DNA from: a virus
Strand: one strand, 5' to 3'
DNA: 25,867 bases
IMG/VR virus record: IMGVR_UViG_3300007760_000088
Span: 1-25,867 of that record
Shown: positions 1 to 7,182 of the stretch, one piece after another
Layout: each line of letters opens with the position of its first letter
Position numbering within the stretch: the first letter of the stretch is position 1
Translations under genes and position numbers: made by a program
The notes under the pieces: model-generated
Databases searched by the model: none
What the model saw: the letters and a program-made list of their open reading frames with translations, nothing else
What the model was told of the DNA's origin: nothing

Positions 1-1
1 T

Positions 2-1405
2 TCACTCAAGGCTTGGGGCCACAGACTCGGTGTACAAAAGGATACCTTTGGTGATGCCTTTGAGGATGAGGACTGGGAGACGCTCGAGTATTCGCCGGCC
101 CTGGCCGAGTACTGTGCCCAGGACTGCCGCTCTACTGCAGCACTCTTTGACTACCTGCTCAAACAGGACATCCCTGACGCTGCCCTGGCATTGGAGCAGC
201 AGTTCGCAGGCACGCTAGTGCTGCAGGAGCAGCACGGTTTCCTGTTCGACCAGGTCAAAGCTGACGCATTGGTCAACAGGTTGACAGCAGACAGAGCTGG
301 GCTCAGTGATGAACTCCAAGCTGCATTCCCTCCGCTGGTAGAGACCTACTTGACACCTAAGAAGCAAATCAAGAAGGAGCGCACTGTCGTTTTCAATCCG
401 TCCTCCAGAGTGCAGATCGCAGAGCGTTTCAAGTCTATGGGCTGGGAGCCTGAGCTATTCACGCCTGATGGCAGACCTCGTATCGATGAGGCAGTGCTGT
501 CTGCGATGCCCTACCCAGAGGCGAAGGTGCTGCTGAAATCCCTGCTGCTCGACAAGCGCTTGGGGCAGTTGGCGCACGGGAAGAATGCGTTGACGAAACT
601 TGTGCGTAGAGACTCGCGCATCCACGGTCATGTCATGCACATCGGAACAGTATCATCGCGTTGCGCTCATATCAGGCCGAACATGGCGCAATTGCCAAGT
701 TTGAGTTCTGAGTACGGTCAGGAATTTCGTGAGTTGTTCTGCGTTCCTGCTGGGTACAAACTCGTAGGTGTTGACCTGAAGTCAGCAGAGCTGCGCGTTC
801 TCGCCGGCTACCTCGAGCGTTATGACGGTGGCAAATACATTGACACGGTACTGAACTCTGATGTGCACCAGGCTAATGCTGATGCCTTGGAAATCACGAG
901 AGCCCAAGCGAAACGCGCAGTCTATTGCTGGCTATACGGGGGATCAGCTCGACTGCTAGGTGAGGTAGTTGGAGGGGGTGCAAAGGAAGGTGCCGAATTG
1001 CAGAAGCGCTGGTATGCAAAGATGCCTGCACTCAAGCGATTCAAAGAAGATGTGACTGCAGCTGCAGGTAGAGGTTACCTGCGCGGCATCGATCACAGGA
1101 AGATGCCAGTTAGATCCAAGCACAGTGCGGTGAATCTGCTCCTTCAATCAGGGGCAAGCATACTGTGCAAATACGCAACCGTCTTGCTGCATAGGCATAT
1201 GTCAACCCGGTTGGCCTATGGCATTCAGTGGGCAATGGTTGCTCATGTCCATGACGAAATTCAGATGGAGGTAATCGAAAACCATGCCCAAGACCTGGCG
1301 CAAGCTGCAGTGCAGGCAATTTCTAATTCAGCGGAAGCCGCGTGCTTTCCGTGCCCAATGGCCGGCGACTACTCTATCGGAGATACATGGGCCGACACGC
1401 ACTAG
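2..1405 (+). CDS. T7-like DNA polymerase (family A), 5' end outside window
   Basis: This is the replicative phage DNA polymerase, homologous to T7 gp5. The reading frame is open from base 2, so the start lies upstream of the window. The first residues (SLKAWGHRLGV) and a YCAQD motif (Tyr 110-112, Asp 122-124) match the end of the 3'-5' proofreading domain. Polymerase motif A reads VDLKSAELR (Asp at 773-775). Motif B (O-helix) reads AKRAVYCWLYGG, with Lys at 911-913 and Tyr at 923-925 in the position of T7 Tyr526. Motif C is HVHDE (His-Asp-Glu at 1250-1258). All catalytic residues of the palm are present. The C-terminus GDTWADTH corresponds to the T7 end, so the stop at 1403 is natural and not a truncation. 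A TTG at 191 is internal and is not the start. The last 122 bases overlap a homing endonuclease frame. Confidence 0.97.
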   Translation, partial: SLKAWGHRLGVQKDTFGDAFEDEDWETLEYSPALAEYCAQDCRSTAALFDYLLKQDIPDAALALEQQFAGTLVLQEQHGFLFDQVKADALVNRLTADRAGLSDELQAAFPPLVETYLTPKKQIKKERTVVFNPSSRVQIAERFKSMGWEPELFTPDGRPRIDEAVLSAMPYPEAKVLLKSLLLDKRLGQLAHGKNALTKLVRRDSRIHGHVMHIGTVSSRCAHIRPNMAQLPSLSSEYGQEFRELFCVPAGYKLVGVDLKSAELRVLAGYLERYDGGKYIDTVLNSDVHQANADALEITRAQAKRAVYCWLYGGSARLLGEVVGGGAKEGAELQKRWYAKMPALKRFKEDVTAAAGRGYLRGIDHRKMPVRSKHSAVNLLLQSGASILCKYATVLLHRHMSTRLAYGIQWAMVAHVHDEIQMEVIENHAQDLAQAAVQAISNSAEAACFPCPMAGDYSIGDTWADTH

Positions 1406-1817
1406 GGAATATGAGATCTACGCTGCAGGATATGCAGACGGTGAAGGTTGCTGGTACGCATCTCCGAGCGGAGGGGTCAAAGTCGTAGTCTGGAGCACAT
1501 TCCCGTTTGTGCTCTTCAATCTGATGGAGCGCTACGGGGGCATGCTCTCATCGAGGACATCGCAGAAGAAGAGTTGGCGTTCAGCATACGAGTGGGCAGT
1601 CTACGGGCAGGAAGCAGTTGATTTTAGTCTGCGCGTCTTCCCCTATCTGCATGAGAAGCAGCAGCAAGCGCAGCTGCTGATAGACATCTACAAATCTCAA
1701 CCGCGTTCTGTTCGGCGGGAGAGATTGATCAAAGAACTTCGAGCAGCGAAACGGATTTGTTACGACCCTGAGGAGGGAAACACAGAAGATGAGCGAGAGA
1801 CGAACCCTATTGATTGA
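1284..1817 (+). CDS. LAGLIDADG-type homing endonuclease, free-standing
   Basis: This is a probable site-specific DNA endonuclease of the single-motif LAGLIDADG family, which acts as a homodimer. The motif is AAGYADGEG at residues 47-55, with Glu54 in the metal-binding position. The family pattern continues with a Trp-containing segment (YEWAVYG, about 103-109) and a FPYLHEKQQQAQLL segment (about 118-131). The only ATG/GTG/TTG in frame before the motif is ATG 1284, which lies 122 bases inside the polymerase gene. GGAGG at 1266-1270 lies about a dozen bases upstream of it. The roughly 38-residue extension before the motif is read from an alternative frame of polymerase coding sequence and is probably not ancestral. 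The gene ends overlapping the exonuclease start by 29 bases. Homing genes next to polymerase are common in T7-like phages, though usually of the HNH type. Family assignment is fairly sure; the start and activity are not. Confidence 0.8.
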   Translation: MPKTWRKLQCRQFLIQRKPRAFRAQWPATTLSEIHGPTRTREYEIYAAGYADGEGCWYASPSGGVKVVVWSTFPFVLFNLMERYGGMLSSRTSQKKSWRSAYEWAVYGQEAVDFSLRVFPYLHEKQQQAQLLIDIYKSQPRSVRRERLIKELRAAKRICYDPEEGNTEDERETNPID

Positions 1818-2535
1818 CGCCGATGTATTGATCTACCAATACTCCATAGCTGTAGAGGTGTGTACGGAGTGGGCACCAGATCGCTTCACGCTGACCAGCG
1901 AAGGGGGCGAGGCTAAGGAGCGTTTAGACCTGGAGGTCTGCGAGTTGAAAGATGAACTCGAGGCTACAGATGTGGTGATGTGCGTATCTGATCAGGAGAA
2001 CTTCCGCAAGGGTATCCTCTCCACTTACAAGTCTCATCGTAAGAAGAAGCGCAAGCCCCTGTGCTACGCAGAGGTGCGCGAGTATGTGCTCGATGTGTAT
2101 CGATCAAGGGTCATGCCCAAACTCGAAGCTGATGATGTGCTGGGCATCCTCCAGACCTCACCGCGGATCAAGGGGGAGAAGATCATCGTGAGCATCGACA
2201 AGGACCTGGACACCATTCCTGGGCTACATTACAACCCATGGAAGGATGACGCTGAGGTGTACGATGTGACTGTCGAGCAGGCAGATTACAACCATCTCAA
2301 GCAGACGCTGGCCGGCGACACAACTGACGGGTATGGCGGCTGCCCTAAAATTGGGAACACCCGTGCCGCGCGTATGCTCGATGAGGACGGTGCAACATGG
2401 GCTACGGTCCTCGCTGCCTATGACAAAGCAGGGCTTGGAGAGCAGGAGGCTCTGGTGCAGGCCAGGTGCGCTCGGATCCTTCGCAAGTCTGACTGGAACA
2501 GTCGCAAGAAGGAGGTGATCTTGTGGACACCATGA
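1789..2535 (+). CDS. T7 gp6-like 5'-3' exonuclease (FEN family)
   Basis: This 248-residue flap/5' exonuclease would remove RNA primers and degrade host DNA, as T7 gp6 does. Metal-binding acidic clusters are visible in order: DAD (10-12), EADD (113-116), DKD (137-139) and GDTTD (176-180). The last is followed by a helix-hairpin segment, GGCPKIGN (183-190). The ATG at 1789 follows AGGAGGG (1771-1777) and overlaps the end of the endonuclease gene by 29 bases. The stop overlaps the next reading frame. Length is close to T7 gp6 (about 300) but somewhat shorter. Synteny after DNA polymerase is as in T7 once the endonuclease is ignored. Confidence 0.93.
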   Translation: MSERRTLLIDADVLIYQYSIAVEVCTEWAPDRFTLTSEGGEAKERLDLEVCELKDELEATDVVMCVSDQENFRKGILSTYKSHRKKKRKPLCYAEVREYVLDVYRSRVMPKLEADDVLGILQTSPRIKGEKIIVSIDKDLDTIPGLHYNPWKDDAEVYDVTVEQADYNHLKQTLAGDTTDGYGGCPKIGNTRAARMLDEDGATWATVLAAYDKAGLGEQEALVQARCARILRKSDWNSRKKEVILWTP

Positions 2536-2840
2536 AAATCAAGGAGAGGCATCAGGCCCTATGCGCTGAAGCGCTTGAGATCTTTATCAAGAAGAACTCA
2601 GACTATGCAAGAACTGGCGCACCCTTCAGCAACTTTGAACTGCCTGCGATTCTAGGTGTGTGCCCCACTGACCAAGCAACATTCATACGCCTGTGCGACA
2701 AGATCAGTCGGATGGCGAACCTGTTACAGCGTGACCCAGTAGTGACTGGCGAACGCATGCATGACACCATAATTGACGCGCTGAACTACCTGGTAATCAT
2801 AGCGATCACACGCGGGGAGAATGATGAAGGACCAGTCTAA
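2523..2840 (+). CDS. Nmad1/DUF1599-like small protein
   Basis: This 105-residue protein resembles the nucleotide modification associated domain 1 family (DUF1599). It has KKNSDYARTG (23-32), a short loop, then RLCDKISRMANLL (56-68) and a C-terminal DTIIDALNYLVI helix (about 81-92) containing acidic residues. The family occurs in many phages and is predicted to act on nucleotides or modified bases; no reaction can be assigned here. GTG 2523 is chosen because AAGGAGGTGATC directly precedes it, with GGAGG at 2511-2515 and a 7-base gap. ATG 2532 would give an ATGA overlap with the exonuclease stop but sits 16 bases from the ribosome site. The gene is in one operon with the exonuclease. Confidence 0.72.
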   Translation: MDTMKIKERHQALCAEALEIFIKKNSDYARTGAPFSNFELPAILGVCPTDQATFIRLCDKISRMANLLQRDPVVTGERMHDTIIDALNYLVIIAITRGENDEGPV

Positions 2841-3024
2841 GGAAATTCCCATGCCCCCGATACGCATTGAGTTATTGAATGCGCTTGACGCAAGGTTTCC
2901 AGCACAGCCTCCAGATCTTAAAGACCGCACGCGAGAGATCTGGTTCCGAGCAGGGCAGCGTGCAGCAGTTGAGTACTTGCATTCCATTCACCGACAACAG
3001 CAGGAAGATCAAGATGTGTTCTAG
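2821..3024 (+). CDS. Small hypothetical protein
   Basis: This is a 67-residue protein of unknown function, mostly charged and helical, with no signal peptide or membrane segment. It starts at a double ATG (2821/2824) preceded by GGGGAGA. It overlaps the upstream gene by 20 bases and the downstream proline-rich gene by 11 bases, so it fits the tightly coupled operon. The sequence RIELLNALDARFPAQPPDL followed by RAGQRAAVEYLHSI suggests two short helices. I do not recognise a family. The compact packing makes it a likely real gene despite its size. Confidence 0.6.
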   Translation: MMKDQSKEIPMPPIRIELLNALDARFPAQPPDLKDRTREIWFRAGQRAAVEYLHSIHRQQQEDQDVF

Positions 3025-3184
3025 CCCCAAGATGCCTGAACTCCCGCCCCCGCCCCCTCCTGCTCCCCCTGCGCCGGCCAAGAGTGCGAAGATCGTTAAC
3101 AGGCCCAAGGATCAGGCTGCAGCACAAGCACAGGCAGCGCGGCGCGGCACATCTCTGTATCGAATCCCTCAATTGAACTATTAA
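3014..3184 (+). CDS. Proline-rich small protein in the T7 gp7.3 position
   Basis: This 56-residue protein begins MCSSPKMPEL, runs into six consecutive prolines and Pro/Ala repeats, then has a basic Ala/Gln/Arg-rich C-terminus. Short proteins of this kind (Met-Cys start, polyproline, basic tail) are found just before the portal gene in T7-like phages, at the place of T7 gp7.3, a virion and tail assembly factor. Homology to gp7.3 is inferred from position and composition only. ATG 3014 follows AGGAAG with good spacing; the longer frame from 2879 has no such support. The stop TAA overlaps the portal ATG (TAATG), so the portal is probably translated by coupling. Six prolines in a row are expected to slow ribosomes unless EF-P acts. 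Confidence 0.65.
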   Translation: MCSSPKMPELPPPPPPAPPAPAKSAKIVNRPKDQAAAQAQAARRGTSLYRIPQLNY

Positions 3185-4719
3185 TGCACACCACTGCCGC
3201 GAAGATGTATGCCAAGCTCGAGACGCGGCGGCGGCCTTTTCTTGATCGCGCTAGGGATTGCTCACGCCTGACGATACCGTCAGTAATGCCTGCCGAGATG
3301 CATTCAGGTGCAGATACATTCCCGCAGCCTTACAACTCGACCGGCTCCCGCGGATGCACGCATTTGGCAAGCCGCATTCTGATGACCTTGCTCCCGCCAG
3401 GTGGGCGATTCTTCAGGCTGCAGTACGACTCTGTCGAACTGGCTAAGGCTACAGGTATGGATGACCTGCTTGGTGAGATGGACTCAGCCCTGGCTCTGAT
3501 TGAGGAGCAGGTGCATCAGGAGGTAGATGCAAGCAACTTCCGTATCCAACTCTTCCAGGTGCTCAGGCACCTGATTGTCACAGGTAACTCCTGCCTGTAC
3601 CTCAGCCCAAGCGGCACTGCTCAGGTCTACCATCTCAACCAGTATGTATGCGACCGTGCTGCAGACGGGACCTTGTTGACTCTGGTTATCAAAGAAGATG
3701 TGGCCTACGAAGCGCTGACGGATGAGCTCAAAGCCTATTGCAAGAGTGGGCGCAAAGAAGTCCCTGTGTACACCTGCGTGAAACTGCAAGAGGGCGGCAA
3801 GTACATGGCATTCCAAGAGATGTACGGGAACGCTATCCCTGGCACAGAGGGTGAGTACGATGCAGAGACTCTTCCTTGGATTCCTCTGCGCTTCATCAGA
3901 GCTAACAGTGCTGAGTCAATGGGCAGATCCCTATGCGAGGAGCATCTAGGTGACCTGCGCGTAGCTGAGTCAATCTCGCAAAGCGTGACAGAGGCTGCTG
4001 CTATCAGCGCACGCACAATATTCCTTGTCTCGGGCACAGGCACAACTCGAGCTCGGGCGCTGAGTAAGGCGCAGAATGGTGCGATCATTGAAGGCAACGC
4101 TGGAGATGTGAGTGTCCTCCAGACAGCGAAGCAGAACGACCTGCAGATTGCTTACCAGGTCTTGCGCTCTGCTGAAGAAAGACTCGCGCAGGCTTTCATG
4201 CTGACTGCTGGCCTCATCCGAGACAGCGAAAGAACGACAGCACGCGAGGTTGAGCTTGTAGCGCAGCAACTTGAGGAGACGCTAGGCGGGGTGTACTCGA
4301 ATCTAGCGCAGGAGCTGATGCAACCTATCGTCAAGATACTGCTCTCGCGCATGTCTCAAGCAGGCAAGATGCCCTCGCTGCCTCCTAACCTTGTCAAGGC
4401 ACAGGTGATCACAGGGCTCCCTAACCTTGGCAGGCAGGCAGACCTTCAGCGCCTCGCCATGTTCGTGCAAAACGCCGCACAGACACTTGGGCCTCAGGCA
4501 GTAGATCGCTACATACAAGTGCCTGAATACCTACGCAGGTCTGCAGCTGCACTCTCAATCAATGCTGCTGGCCTGGTACGAAACGAGGAGGAGGTATCCC
4601 AAATGGACCAGGCAGCGCAGCAGCAACAACTCACGGGGCAACTCGGTCCCAGCGTCATGAGTAACTTCAAGGAGGAGATTTCGGCGCAACTACAACCGCC
4701 GGCAGACGAAAATGGATAG
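3184..4719 (+). CDS. Portal (head-tail connector), T7 gp8-like
   Basis: This is the dodecameric portal protein through which DNA is packaged and ejected. At 511 residues it is close to T7 gp8 (about 535). The N-terminus, with the segments KLETRRRPFLDRARDCSRL and PYNSTGSRGCTHLASRILMTLLPPG, is typical of the podovirus head-tail connector family. The C-terminal part is Gln-rich (about 475-486). The start overlaps the preceding stop (TAATG), and no strong ribosome site precedes it, which implies translational coupling. It overlaps the scaffold gene by 8 bases. Confidence 0.95.
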   Translation: MHTTAAKMYAKLETRRRPFLDRARDCSRLTIPSVMPAEMHSGADTFPQPYNSTGSRGCTHLASRILMTLLPPGGRFFRLQYDSVELAKATGMDDLLGEMDSALALIEEQVHQEVDASNFRIQLFQVLRHLIVTGNSCLYLSPSGTAQVYHLNQYVCDRAADGTLLTLVIKEDVAYEALTDELKAYCKSGRKEVPVYTCVKLQEGGKYMAFQEMYGNAIPGTEGEYDAETLPWIPLRFIRANSAESMGRSLCEEHLGDLRVAESISQSVTEAAAISARTIFLVSGTGTTRARALSKAQNGAIIEGNAGDVSVLQTAKQNDLQIAYQVLRSAEERLAQAFMLTAGLIRDSERTTAREVELVAQQLEETLGGVYSNLAQELMQPIVKILLSRMSQAGKMPSLPPNLVKAQVITGLPNLGRQADLQRLAMFVQNAAQTLGPQAVDRYIQVPEYLRRSAAALSINAAGLVRNEEEVSQMDQAAQQQQLTGQLGPSVMSNFKEEISAQLQPPADENG

Positions 4720-5473
4720 CCCACTAGATAGCCAACACACTTTCCAGGCACCGATCCCAGCAGAGGTTGAGCCTTTCAGTAAACAAGATCTCGAGTCCCT
4801 TGAGGCAGCGCCGGCTGATGGGGCCACAGAAGAGCGCCCTGAGTGGCTTCCAGAGAAGTTCCAGAGCGCAGAGGCCCTGGCTGAGGCGTACACAGCGCTT
4901 GAGGCTAAGATGGGCGCACAGCCCGCTCCAGAGCCTGCGCCGGCCACAGCGCCTACAGAGGACTCTCTGGTGCCTGAAGGCTTCTGGGATCAGGCTGCTG
5001 CTTCCTATACGGAAACTGGTGAGGTGAGCGCTGATCAGCTCAAGACGATCACAGATCTGGGTATCCCTGAGCCCATGATCAAAACATACATGGCTGGCCT
5101 CGATGCCATCATCAAAGGACAGGAGCGGGAGGTCTATGAGTCTGTAGGCGGCGAGGAGAATTACAGTCAAATGATGGAGTGGGCAGGCAAGACCATGAGT
5201 CAGGCCGATCAGGAAGCGCACAACAGAGTCGTTGATCAAGGAGATGCTCCAGCGGCTCTGATGGCAATCAGGGGCCTCTATGCTCAATACAAGCAGGCAA
5301 CTGCAGCCCATCCTGAAATGATCACAGGGCAAGCGCCCCAGTTCCCTGGGGTTGCACCATTCGAGGACCGCAGCCAGGTCACTGCAGCCATGCGGGATCC
5401 TCGCTACAGAACATCAGAAGCCTACCGCAAGGAAGTGGAAAGGCGACTGGCAGTCACTAACATCTTTGGGTGA
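4712..5473 (+). CDS. Scaffolding protein, T7 gp9-like
   Basis: This 253-residue acidic protein is the internal capsid assembly scaffold. It lies between portal and capsid as in T7. It has an acidic Pro/Ala-rich N-terminal third, the family-type segment WLPEKFQSAEALAEAYTALE (about 46-65), a PAPEPAPATAP linker and a helical middle. The C-terminus is basic, with AYRKEVERRLAV, the region that in scaffolds binds capsid subunits. ATG 4712 overlaps the portal stop. Two membrane protein genes, not the capsid gene, follow it. Confidence 0.9.
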   Translation: MDSPLDSQHTFQAPIPAEVEPFSKQDLESLEAAPADGATEERPEWLPEKFQSAEALAEAYTALEAKMGAQPAPEPAPATAPTEDSLVPEGFWDQAAASYTETGEVSADQLKTITDLGIPEPMIKTYMAGLDAIIKGQEREVYESVGGEENYSQMMEWAGKTMSQADQEAHNRVVDQGDAPAALMAIRGLYAQYKQATAAHPEMITGQAPQFPGVAPFEDRSQVTAAMRDPRYRTSEAYRKEVERRLAVTNIFG

Positions 5474-5477
5474 ACAC

Positions 5478-5690
5478 ATGGAAAAAGAACCTCTGACAAT
5501 CGGCCCGATTTCTACTGGGAGCCTGCTCACCAGTTCTGAGGGTCTCGCCCTCGCTGGTATGCTGACTCTGGTCACAACTATCTGCACAGGGTCCTACCCC
5601 ATGCAGCTGCAAATGGCGGCAATTGTCTCCATGGGTGTAGCGATGGGCGCTTACGCAGTTGCGCGTGGAATGGTGAAGCGTGCGAAGTAG
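5478..5690 (+). CDS. Small two-TM membrane protein, holin candidate
   Basis: This is a 70-residue protein with two hydrophobic segments, about residues 22-38 (GLALAGMLTLVTTICTG) and 42-64 (up to AYAVARGMV). A tight turn separates them and the C-terminus is basic (KRAK). Size and topology fit a class II holin, with both ends probably cytoplasmic, but no family is recognised. ATG 5478 is 4 bases after the scaffold stop and follows GGGTGA; the frame extends upstream but only as overlap with the scaffold gene. It overlaps the next gene, a likely lipoprotein, by 11 bases. Other options are an immunity or superinfection-exclusion membrane protein. Confidence 0.65.
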   Translation: MEKEPLTIGPISTGSLLTSSEGLALAGMLTLVTTICTGSYPMQLQMAAIVSMGVAMGAYAVARGMVKRAK

Positions 5691-5964
5691 CCTCATTGTC
5701 ATCGCATGCCTAGCATTCGTCAGTTGCTCTGTGCTTGATCCCTTTCTAGGCACAACCGTGACTGTGGCTGACCAGGCAACAGGTGAGCTCGTTTCTACAA
5801 CTGTAGGCGACAGCATCGCAGACAACGCTGATGGTCTAGGCACGCTGATCTCTTCAGCATTGAATGGCATCTCCCCCCTAGCAGCACTGCTTGCAGGCGG
5901 GGCAGCAACAGCGCTATTCGGCAGCGCACGCCGCAAAAAGCAAGCGGCTAAAGTCGAGCAATAG
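5680..5964 (+). CDS. Probable lipoprotein with C-terminal TM segment (u-spanin-like topology)
   Basis: This 94-residue protein starts at GTG 5680, overlapping the upstream gene. Residues 1-16 form a short lipoprotein signal: basic start, hydrophobic run, then FVSC with Cys16 as the likely lipidated residue. Phe at -3 is unusual, so lipidation is not certain. Residues 17-60 are polar and would be periplasmic. Residues about 60-80 (SPLAALLAGGAATALFG) are hydrophobic and are followed by ARRKKQAAK, a positive-inside anchor. A lipidated N-terminus plus a C-terminal TM is the layout of unimolecular spanins such as T1 gp11, which fuse outer and inner membranes at lysis. The periplasmic part (about 45 residues) is short for that role. 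A superinfection-exclusion lipoprotein is the main alternative. Confidence 0.62.
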   Translation: MRSSLIVIACLAFVSCSVLDPFLGTTVTVADQATGELVSTTVGDSIADNADGLGTLISSALNGISPLAALLAGGAATALFGSARRKKQAAKVEQ

Positions 5965-6083
5965 AACACCGTCTACATTGACGGCAGGTCCATCTACGGG
6001 TGGGCAACCTGTGGCGCAAGTGAAGAAGGTAACTGTCCTTTTCATTTACACACACAGGGGTGCAATAGCACCAGGAGTCAGCA
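5965..6083 (+). promoter_or_regulatory. Capsid gene leader with two hairpins and strong RBS
   Basis: This 119-base gap precedes the capsid gene, where T7 carries promoter phi10. It holds an inverted repeat CCGTC/GACGG (5969-5973 and 5980-5984, 6-base loop) and a second perfect hairpin GGTGC-AATA-GCACC (6059-6072). The second hairpin ends directly against the ribosome site AGGAG (6073-6077), six bases before the ATG. A hairpin at this place could stabilise the mRNA or mark its 5' end. I see no clear sigma-70 promoter and no copy of the TATAGGGAGA element found at 25045. Confidence 0.45.
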
Positions 6084-7094
6084 ATGACTGACATTACAAG
6101 ATTAACCACTCCAGGCACCGCAGTCGGGGGGACAACAGATGACCTCTTTGTCAAGGTCTTCGGAAATGAGGTCCTGTCCAGTTTTGAAGAAGCAAGTGTG
6201 ATGCGAGAGCGTCACATGGTAAAGCAGGTCTCGCAAGGCAAGTCCGTAACTTTCCCCGCTGTGGGACGGGCATCCAGTTCGTATCATTCTGAAGGCGAAA
6301 ATTTGCTGGCCGGCACTTATCTCAGCGAGATTCCGCACAACGAGCGCGTCATCACGATGGACTCGATCTTGACCTCAAGTGCATTCGTGCCTGAGATTCA
6401 GGAACTGAAGAACCACTGGAGCGAAAGGCAGGAATATAGCCGCCAGCTGGGGTTTGCATTAAGCACCAAATTTGACCAACAAGTCATCAAGACTGTTGGT
6501 CTTTGCGCTCGAGCAGCCGAAACTGTTGCTGGTGAGTTTGGTGGACTGACTGCTAACACTGACAAACAGGTGACTCATTCCAGTATGCTGACCGATGGGG
6601 CTACCCTGATTGCAGCGCTCTTCGATTCGGCTGAGAAGCTCGACACGATGAATGTGCCTGATTCGAGTGATGGCCGCCGTTGGGCAATCGTTACTCCTGC
6701 GATGTATTACAACTTGCTCCAAGTTGCTCCTACGGCAGGGGGTAACCCCGTTGACTCGCGGATCGGTGGCATGGCAAGCGTGACTCAGGGCGGCAACGCT
6801 CCGATCACTATTGCAGGCATCAAGGTGATCATGTCTAACCACATAACCACCACTGGCGGCACCGGGCAGGAAACTGGAACGAACACCAACTACAATGCGT
6901 CTGTATCAGGTGATACTGCTGGTTATGTCTTCCATGAGCAGGCAGTAGGAACGGCCATGCTCCGAGACTTGACCGTGTCTGCTGATTACATCCCGCAGAA
7001 CCTCGGTACTCTTCTTGTTGCAAAGTTCTGCGTGGGCCACCATTACCTGCGTGCGAACTGCGCTATCGAACTCAACAAAGTTGCGTTCACTTAA
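6084..7094 (+). CDS. Major capsid protein, T7 gp10A-like (HK97 fold)
   Basis: This 336-residue shell protein of the podovirus head matches the T7 gp10A family (about 345). Typical features are the N-terminal DLFVKVFGNEVLSSFEE segment, the GKSVTFPAVGRA strand (about 52-63) and the DSILTSSAFVPEIQEL helix region. It starts at ATG 6084 after a strong AGGAG site and is followed by a strong terminator, as T7 gene 10 is. No gp10B-type frameshift extension was identified. Confidence 0.96.
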   Translation: MTDITRLTTPGTAVGGTTDDLFVKVFGNEVLSSFEEASVMRERHMVKQVSQGKSVTFPAVGRASSSYHSEGENLLAGTYLSEIPHNERVITMDSILTSSAFVPEIQELKNHWSERQEYSRQLGFALSTKFDQQVIKTVGLCARAAETVAGEFGGLTANTDKQVTHSSMLTDGATLIAALFDSAEKLDTMNVPDSSDGRRWAIVTPAMYYNLLQVAPTAGGNPVDSRIGGMASVTQGGNAPITIAGIKVIMSNHITTTGGTGQETGTNTNYNASVSGDTAGYVFHEQAVGTAMLRDLTVSADYIPQNLGTLLVAKFCVGHHYLRANCAIELNKVAFT

Positions 7095-7127
7095 ACTGAG
7101 TAGGACTCCTTGTAGTTCTCTCCTCCT

Positions 7128-7170
7128 GGGGGGCTGCTGATCTTCGGGTCAGTGGTCCCCCTCTTTTTTA
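7128..7170 (+). terminator. Strong intrinsic terminator after the capsid gene
   Basis: GGGGGGCTGCTGATC (7128-7142) pairs along all 15 positions, with a few G-U pairs, with GGTCAGTGGTCCCCC (7147-7161). The loop is the extra-stable C(UUCG)G tetraloop (7143-7146), and the U-run TTTTTT (7164-7169) follows. This is the position of T7 T-phi, which sets the ratio of capsid to downstream tail transcripts. Confidence 0.93.
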
Positions 7171-7182
7171 TCCACTCTGAAC

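Noticed and set aside
938-960. TATACGGGGGATC as a second phage promoter
   Set aside because: It encodes conserved polymerase motif B residues and lacks the CANTATAGGGAGA pattern.
1380-1415. Programmed +1 frameshift making a polymerase-endonuclease fusion
   Set aside because: The frames differ by +1, but no slippery codon or stimulatory structure is evident and the polymerase C-terminus is complete at its own stop.
4724-5332. 202-codon minus-strand frame opposite the scaffold gene
   Set aside because: It is fully antisense to a well supported gene, has Leu/Arg/Cys-rich composition typical of a reverse-strand shadow, and no minus-strand gene is otherwise present.
5969-6010. Sigma-70 promoter from TTGACG at 5978-5983
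   Set aside because: No acceptable -10 element lies 16-18 bases downstream; the hexamer is part of a small inverted repeat.
5891-6091. 66-codon + frame bridging the lipoprotein gene and the capsid start
   Set aside because: It overlaps the lipoprotein gene out of frame, has no family-like features, and its second half reads through the hairpins and ribosome site of the capsid leader.
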